From contig LYSV01000045.1 of assembly GCA_001657315.1 (NCBI GenBank), positions 1 to 57,104 on the forward strand: 57,104 nucleotides of DNA, read 5' to 3'. Within the stretch, counting starts at the first letter, position 1. Each line of letters begins with the position of its first letter. The translations under genes were made by a program, and so were the position numbers. Below are positions 53,501 through 57,104 of the stretch, piece by piece. A model generated the notes under the pieces. The model saw only the letters and a program-made list of their open reading frames with translations. It had not been told where the DNA came from and did no database searches. The stretch comes from Flammeovirgaceae bacterium BBD 1991-12 (GTDB lineage Bacteria > Bacteroidota > Bacteroidia > Cytophagales > Cyclobacteriaceae).

Positions 53501-53678
53501 GCATGTGGGATCGTTGAGGACATACATTACGGCCAATAACATTGCCGTACTGACCAGGTACTCAGGCTATGACCCTGAGGTGAACCACACCGTCACCAAT
53601 AATATTGGAGCGGGATACGATAGCGGTACTTTTCCGCAGGCTCGTGCAGTGATCGTGGGTGTTAATGTTGGATTTTAA
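50574..53678 (+). CDS. SusC-like TonB-dependent transporter without STN domain
   Basis: About 1034 residues from the ATG at 50574, which starts a clean signal peptide (MRGLYSILFLLIGSSLFAQ). The frame is open to 50499, but that would place 25 residues before it and run through the operator. A carboxypeptidase-regulatory-like domain follows directly (VAITGKVTDETGEALVGVTVV), then EIVKVGYGTVNKRELTNAV (TonB-box region), the plug (SIDQAIQGRIAGVQVTKGTGAPGGG...IEVLKDAAAASIYGSRAANGVVLI) and the barrel ending VGVNVGF. It lacks the STN domain of the SusC at 22743, matching the absence of FecI/FecR here and the presence of a LacI operator. It pairs with the SusD 11 bp downstream. Confidence 0.95.
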   Translation: MRGLYSILFLLIGSSLFAQKVAITGKVTDETGEALVGVTVVVKETTQGTATDIEGNYQLLVDPGAILVFSSIGFKSFETAINNRSKIDVTLEVDITTLDEIVKVGYGTVNKRELTNAVATLKAEEIANVPVPSIDQAIQGRIAGVQVTKGTGAPGGGINVRVRGTASINGGQEPLYIVDGIPINNTFTGSVGQGGTQSGEGFAGNEVLNGMANINPDDIESIEVLKDAAAASIYGSRAANGVVLITTKRGKPGALKADLKFYTGITFQPRRYDLLNAEQYASVLNEGFISSGNTVDVIREARFDTDWQDEIFQVAPMTSATLTLSGGNEETQYLFSPSYFKQEGILINSQFERYSFRANLDHNFDNVVKLGTNLMISNTISQRLRNSGGANVQDAFNNNSVFGPSVLSSALVYSPLVPVVDPLTNQFATDTLNFFVNPVALATLNDLEANGLRLLGNMFVEVNFLKHFNLRLNVGADVRDENEVFVGLPPPTAVGGGSVLRRSFRETLWVGETFLTFDKKINENFTVNVLAGGSFQRSENDGFSIGVQDLLIDDVLTLAASSEFTTPRSDGDNRFSIASAFARFRFGVADRYFFNATVRRDASSRFGENRRIGNFPSASFAWNIIDEPWFNFNPVSNLKFRASWGLTGNDQIFPFGYLATLDVLEENYIGENGVVIRNLRNPNYSWESTEQVDIGLEIGLLDNRLQITTDYFIKTTTDLLLQRPLPANAGISSAFNPFVNIGDMENRGFELSIDAFIINKPDFEWRSNFNISFIQQEVLRLLNGEAVVGGSFGFANIFQEGEELSFQLYQLEEFVITEDSNPDDNVNDAGYRRIRDLNDNGMRDGGDLTIMGSPNPDHFGGFTNNFRYKNFDLSIFMQWVYGNDIINSTRGFVQGPGKPDLTRSGTNLTTEALDRWQQPGDRATFPRIDYAKPGFSGSDLRNLGVPTDQNLEDGSYLKLRNISLGYNFPRTITERLHVGSLRTYITANNIAVLTRYSGYDPEVNHTVTNNIGAGYDSGTFPQARAVIVGVNVGF

Positions 53679-53689
53679 TAGTGTAAAGG

Positions 53690-55243
53690 ATGAAAGCAAT
53701 TAAGCAAATTATACTACTTGTGGGCTTGCTGGCAATAAATACCATGGCCTGTGAAGATCTGGTTGAAGAGGTGCCGGAAGACCGGATCTCATTGGACAAC
53801 TTTTTTTCCAGGAGTTCAGATGCTGAGGCGGCGATCATAGGCGCCTACAATTTTTCTTTCCGTAGCAGCAACAGTACAAACTATCTTTTTTTTGCCAACC
53901 GTTCTTCTGATGATATGACGGCGCCACTGGATGGTCAGCAAACGGATGCATTTATGTGGAGGCCCAATATGACTACGGGCAATGGCAACGTGAGCGGGCT
54001 GTGGTCCGATAGCTACCGGGCGCTGGCCAATATCAATCTGGTGATTCAGCAGGTATCATTGATGGATGAAGGCCTGTTTTTCAACGAGGAGTTCCCTGAT
54101 CTGAACCGTAAAGCCCAGATTATCGCTGAAGCAAAGTTTTTAAGGGCCTGGACATATTACAATATGGTGCTTTACTGGGGTGGTGTACCACTGGTCACAG
54201 AACCTCCGGCAAGTGTTGACCCGGCAGATTACCGGATACCGCGCGCCAGCCGTGCAGAGATAATGGAGCTGGTAGTACAGGACCTCGATGATGCAGAAAG
54301 AGATCTACCTGTGAATTATGATTTCCTGTTCACCGGGGCTGTCCAGCCAGATGATGCTGAGGCACAACCTACACAAAAAGGGCGGGCTACTGTCGCTGCT
54401 GCCAAAATGCTGAAAGCGCGCATTGCCATGCAGAATCAGGACTGGGAAAATGCCATACGATTGTCGAGAGAAGTGATAGATTCCGGCCAGTATCCTTTTA
54501 CACAGCGATGGGTCAATATCTTTGACGCCTCGATACAGGGGAGTCAGAATGCCTCAGAGTCCATTTTGGAAATACAGACGCTATCAGGTGCCGGTGAGTT
54601 TAACAATACAGGAGGCTATTCATGGTTTACCGTCGACGGAAGACCCCGAAGGGGAGCCACTATTGAAGCATATGATCTTTTTGAAGGGGATGAGGAAAAT
54701 GTGGTCGATGTAAGGAAAAAAGAGAGCATGACTCAAACAACAGCTCTTAACGAAATTTATGCAGTCAAGTATGCGAATTCAAATCCATGGTGGAACCCGG
54801 ATAACGGTGATCCTTTTAACTTCATCATTTTCAGAGCTACGGAGGCTTATCTGAATATTGCAGAAGCATTAAATGAACAGTCCTATCCTAATAATGAGGC
54901 TATGGAGATCATTAACAGGATCAGAGGCAGGGCACAGGATCTGCAATACAATCCTCCTACTCCCGGTATCGATGCATGGGACTTTACTATGTTTCCTGAT
55001 CAGACGTCGTTCAGGGCGGCCATTCGTGAAGAGCGTAGAAGGGAGTTGCTGTTTGAAGGACAAAGGTGGTGGGACATGCTACGCTATGATGTGATAGATA
55101 ATACTACCATAGCTCCGGCGGCTGTAGGTCTGATGGATGTTGAACCTAGTTACAACATTGATGAAACAAGATTATTACTGCCCGTCCCCGACGGAGCTAT
55201 CGTACAAAATCCGGAATTGGTTCAAAACCCTGCCTATCAATAA
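53690..55243 (+). CDS. SusD-like glycan-binding lipoprotein (RagB/SusD family)
   Basis: 517 residues. Lipobox TMAC (Cys21) followed by EDLVEEVPED, an acidic surface signal. SusD hallmarks: ISLDNFFSRSSDAEAAIIGAYNF, AEAKFLRAWTYYNMVLYWGGVPLVTEPP, RATEAYLNIAEALNEQSYPNNEAMEIINRIRGRA, and EERRRELLFEGQRWWDMLRYD near the C-terminus. It starts 11 bp after SusC and would cap that transporter at the cell surface. The fold-level match is clear; ligand specificity cannot be read from sequence. Confidence 0.95.
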   Translation: MKAIKQIILLVGLLAINTMACEDLVEEVPEDRISLDNFFSRSSDAEAAIIGAYNFSFRSSNSTNYLFFANRSSDDMTAPLDGQQTDAFMWRPNMTTGNGNVSGLWSDSYRALANINLVIQQVSLMDEGLFFNEEFPDLNRKAQIIAEAKFLRAWTYYNMVLYWGGVPLVTEPPASVDPADYRIPRASRAEIMELVVQDLDDAERDLPVNYDFLFTGAVQPDDAEAQPTQKGRATVAAAKMLKARIAMQNQDWENAIRLSREVIDSGQYPFTQRWVNIFDASIQGSQNASESILEIQTLSGAGEFNNTGGYSWFTVDGRPRRGATIEAYDLFEGDEENVVDVRKKESMTQTTALNEIYAVKYANSNPWWNPDNGDPFNFIIFRATEAYLNIAEALNEQSYPNNEAMEIINRIRGRAQDLQYNPPTPGIDAWDFTMFPDQTSFRAAIREERRRELLFEGQRWWDMLRYDVIDNTTIAPAAVGLMDVEPSYNIDETRLLLPVPDGAIVQNPELVQNPAYQ

Positions 55244-55251
55244 GACTTGTC

Positions 55252-56349
55252 ATGAAAGCTAATTATACAATATTTATCTTATTTTTATTCGCATGCCTGT
55301 CATGTGATGACGGCATCGTTGACCCTGATCCGGGGGCATTGCCTACAGCCGATTTTATATTTCAGATCCAGACCAACGATCCGAAGTCAGTCAGCTTTGC
55401 GTCTACTGCCAGAGGTGCCAACAGTATTATTTGGGATTTTGGGGATGGTTCACGCTCCGTATCAGAGGCAGCTAACAAAACCTATGAAGAAAATGGAACC
55501 TATCAGGTCTCTCTTATAGCCATCAATAAAGCAGGGGTTAACACAGTTACCAGGGAAATAGTGATTGATGGACCAAATGTACCGGTAGCCGATTTTGAAG
55601 TAGGCTTTGATAACGTAACCTCTTCCCTTCAGGTCAATCTTACGAATACATCATTATTCGCCGATGCTGTAGTATGGGATTTTGGAGATGGAAATACATC
55701 CACTGATCCCAATATATCCAGTCATACCTATGACCTCCCTGGTACCTATGATATACTTCTTACCGTAAGAAGCAATGATGAGCGGTTGGAAGACGAGGAG
55801 TTCACCCGGGAAAGGACCATTACTGTACTGGACAACAGTTTTCTTCATAATATGGGCTCCAAAACATGGAGTTTTAAGACGGACCCCATACGCCTTACCT
55901 ACAACTTCACACTGGATACTGTGGATACGGAAGGAAATCCCGTACAAAGGGTTTATCCACTTGATACGCTGGTTTCGCCCTATCACATCCTTCGGGCTGA
56001 CACATTGTTTTTCGAAGTTGGACTGGAGGACTGTATGTTGAATGATCGCTATACCTTTAACTCATCGGGGGACTATTTGGCGCAGAATAACGGAGACGGA
56101 CGATTGATCGAGTTTAATGGACAATGTGTATCCCTTAGTGAGCCGGGGGAGACGAACTGGCAGATTGACAGAGATGTCAATGATGAATTTGTGCTGGTAT
56201 TGGTTGATAGCTACCTCGGAGATTCGGAAGTAGGATTTTTTTACAGGATTGTGCAACTAACAGATGAGTTTTTATTGGTAGAAATTGATATTAGTTCACC
56301 TATTATTGGTGAGCCACGGACCGTAGTAATGGCTTTTGAACCTGTTTAA
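55252..56349 (+). CDS. surface glycan-binding lipoprotein with two PKD domains
   Basis: 365 residues. Lipobox CLSC (Cys18) followed by DDGIVDPDPG, an acidic surface signal. Two PKD domains (about 30-108 and 113-192), marked by IIWDFGDGSRS and VVWDFGDGNTS. The C-terminal ~170 residues form a separate beta-rich domain starting near SKTWSFKTD and containing DRYTFNSSGDYL, which recalls lipocalin-like domains and may hold the ligand. Its position after SusCD, at 8 bp, is the usual place for a surface glycan-binding protein. PKD-containing binding proteins are known from laminarin loci, in keeping with the GH16 laminarinase-like gene. Confidence 0.85.
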   Translation: MKANYTIFILFLFACLSCDDGIVDPDPGALPTADFIFQIQTNDPKSVSFASTARGANSIIWDFGDGSRSVSEAANKTYEENGTYQVSLIAINKAGVNTVTREIVIDGPNVPVADFEVGFDNVTSSLQVNLTNTSLFADAVVWDFGDGNTSTDPNISSHTYDLPGTYDILLTVRSNDERLEDEEFTRERTITVLDNSFLHNMGSKTWSFKTDPIRLTYNFTLDTVDTEGNPVQRVYPLDTLVSPYHILRADTLFFEVGLEDCMLNDRYTFNSSGDYLAQNNGDGRLIEFNGQCVSLSEPGETNWQIDRDVNDEFVLVLVDSYLGDSEVGFFYRIVQLTDEFLLVEIDISSPIIGEPRTVVMAFEPV

Positions 56350-56361
56350 TAACCCATAATT

Positions 56362-57104
56362 ATGTTGAATCCTGTTAAGGCCCTTTTCGGGGCCTTTTAT
56401 CTTTCAGTATGCCTTGTGTCATGTAATCCACGGATGAAGGAGACAACCCTGATAGCTTTTGAACATCATATAATCGAGGCAGAGAACTTCAAAGGCGCGT
56501 TCAACTGGTCTGTAAAGGACTACTATACCGGGATAAGCGCGTTGGCCGAAAATGCCAAACCAGACTCCAACTGGGTAAGCTATGAGTTAAACATCTCTCA
56601 GGCGGGCAATTACCGTATAGGGGCTATGGCTGCCAACAGGTCTTATCCTGTAGAGGATGCCACTGCACTGCTGGAGATCAACGATAATCCCATTGGACAG
56701 CTTTTCATTAAGAATGCCCGCGCGCTGATCTGGACAGACTTTACTTCCATTCAGGTGGTGGATACCGGAACCGTCACGTTAAAGATCCGGTCCCGGAACG
56801 GGCAAAATAAAAAGGTGTACCTGGACCAGATCATTGTTACCAACGATCCGGATTTTCAACCCCGCGGCTATGAATATGAGAACGACGTTGTACAACCCGT
56901 TTTACCTCCGGCGTGGGCTTTTGGCGTGCTGTACGGAGGATATACCAACCAGGAAGAAACCATGGTGAGGGTCAGACAGCTCATTGACGAAGGCTATCCC
57001 ATTGATGCCTATTGGATCGATTCATGGTTTTGGAATTATTACGATAAAGGGAAGGGCCCCGAGGGATACGTGGACTTCGAAGGTGATCCGGCTTCCTATC
57101 CGGA
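56362..57104 (+). CDS. GH31-like glycoside hydrolase with N-terminal CBM, lipoprotein, 3'-truncated by window edge
   Basis: 247 full codons from the ATG at 56362, then the frame leaves the window. Leader MLNPVKALFGAFYLSVCLVSC with lipobox LVSC (Cys21). Residues ~35-165 look like a CBM6/35-type jelly roll (IEAENF..., SYELNISQAGNYRIGAMAANR, KVYLDQIIVTNDP). A barrel begins at LPPAWAFGVLYGGYTNQEE, with VRQLIDEGYPIDAYWIDSWFW matching the first strands of GH31 enzymes. The catalytic Asp residues would lie beyond the window. An alternative start, the Met at 56434, has no export signal. It follows the PKD gene by 12 bp and is probably in the same transcript. A hairpin lies in its first codons. Confidence 0.75.
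   Translation, partial: MLNPVKALFGAFYLSVCLVSCNPRMKETTLIAFEHHIIEAENFKGAFNWSVKDYYTGISALAENAKPDSNWVSYELNISQAGNYRIGAMAANRSYPVEDATALLEINDNPIGQLFIKNARALIWTDFTSIQVVDTGTVTLKIRSRNGQNKKVYLDQIIVTNDPDFQPRGYEYENDVVQPVLPPAWAFGVLYGGYTNQEETMVRVRQLIDEGYPIDAYWIDSWFWNYYDKGKGPEGYVDFEGDPASYP
56377..56396 (+). terminator. intrinsic-terminator-like hairpin inside the start of the GH31-like gene
   Basis: AAGGCCC (56377-56383) pairs perfectly with GGGCCTT (56390-56396) around TTTTCG, followed by TTATCTTTC. This is a typical Bacteroidota terminator shape 28 bp after the PKD stop, yet it is translated as part of the signal peptide (VKALFGAF) of the next gene. Translation would disrupt it; untranslated RNA would fold it. 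Confidence 0.55.

Overview
The window is a polysaccharide-utilisation region of a Bacteroidota bacterium. The evidence is two SusC/SusD pairs, type IX secretion (T9SS) C-terminal tails, a hybrid two-component regulator, a FecI/FecR pair, Asp-rich lipoprotein N-termini and TATATTTA-type promoter boxes. It looks like a marine or Cytophagales-type organism: nine sulfatases imply sulfated, probably algal, glycans. That taxonomic placement is inference, since no rRNA or other marker gene is present. No tRNA, rRNA, CRISPR array or complete transposase was seen.

Layout. (1) 1-10971, plus strand: the 3' end of a T9SS-secreted protein, then a tightly coupled run of sulfatase, GH2 beta-galactosidase and three more sulfatases, with ATGA overlaps or short gaps. 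(2) 11161-15959: a lipoprotein with three Ig-like repeats and a large modular GH16 enzyme with a T9SS tail. (3) 15960-16453: a non-coding stretch packed with nested inverted repeats. It includes a GGTCTGTG-NNNN-CACAGACC hairpin and what looks like a second copy split by a 166-bp MITE-like insertion. (4) 16454-20572, minus: a hybrid two-component sensor/regulator. (5) 20882-37652, plus: ECF sigma factor, FecR anti-sigma factor, tandem hairpins, SusC with an STN signalling domain, SusD, then sulfatase, GH36-like enzyme, four sulfatases and a GNAT acetyltransferase. (6) 37834-57104: a second system with a GH16 laminarinase-like enzyme, a LacI-family repressor, a GH-A clan enzyme and a frameshifted glycan-binding lipoprotein (the last three on the minus strand). 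Then, on the plus strand, come two giant FG-GAP/UnbV lipoproteins, a second SusC/SusD without an STN domain, a PKD lipoprotein and the 5' part of a GH31-like enzyme that runs off the window.

Working model. Two control circuits lie side by side. Regions 1-5 carry the envelope-signalling type of control (STN-SusC to FecR to sigma) and an HTCS, and look like a pathway for a sulfated, galactose-containing glycan: exo-sulfatases, beta-galactosidase and an alpha-galactosidase-like enzyme. Region 6 carries a LacI-family repressor and three near-identical 14-bp palindromes (consensus TGCAATCGATTGCA). They lie at the GH16 start, between the divergent lipoprotein and FG-GAP genes, and in front of the second SusC. 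They define a candidate LacI regulon for a beta-glucan-like substrate. The tandem FG-GAP/UnbV lipoproteins ahead of SusCD are its least understood part. Substrate assignments are inference; no maturation enzyme for the Cys-type sulfatases is encoded in the window.
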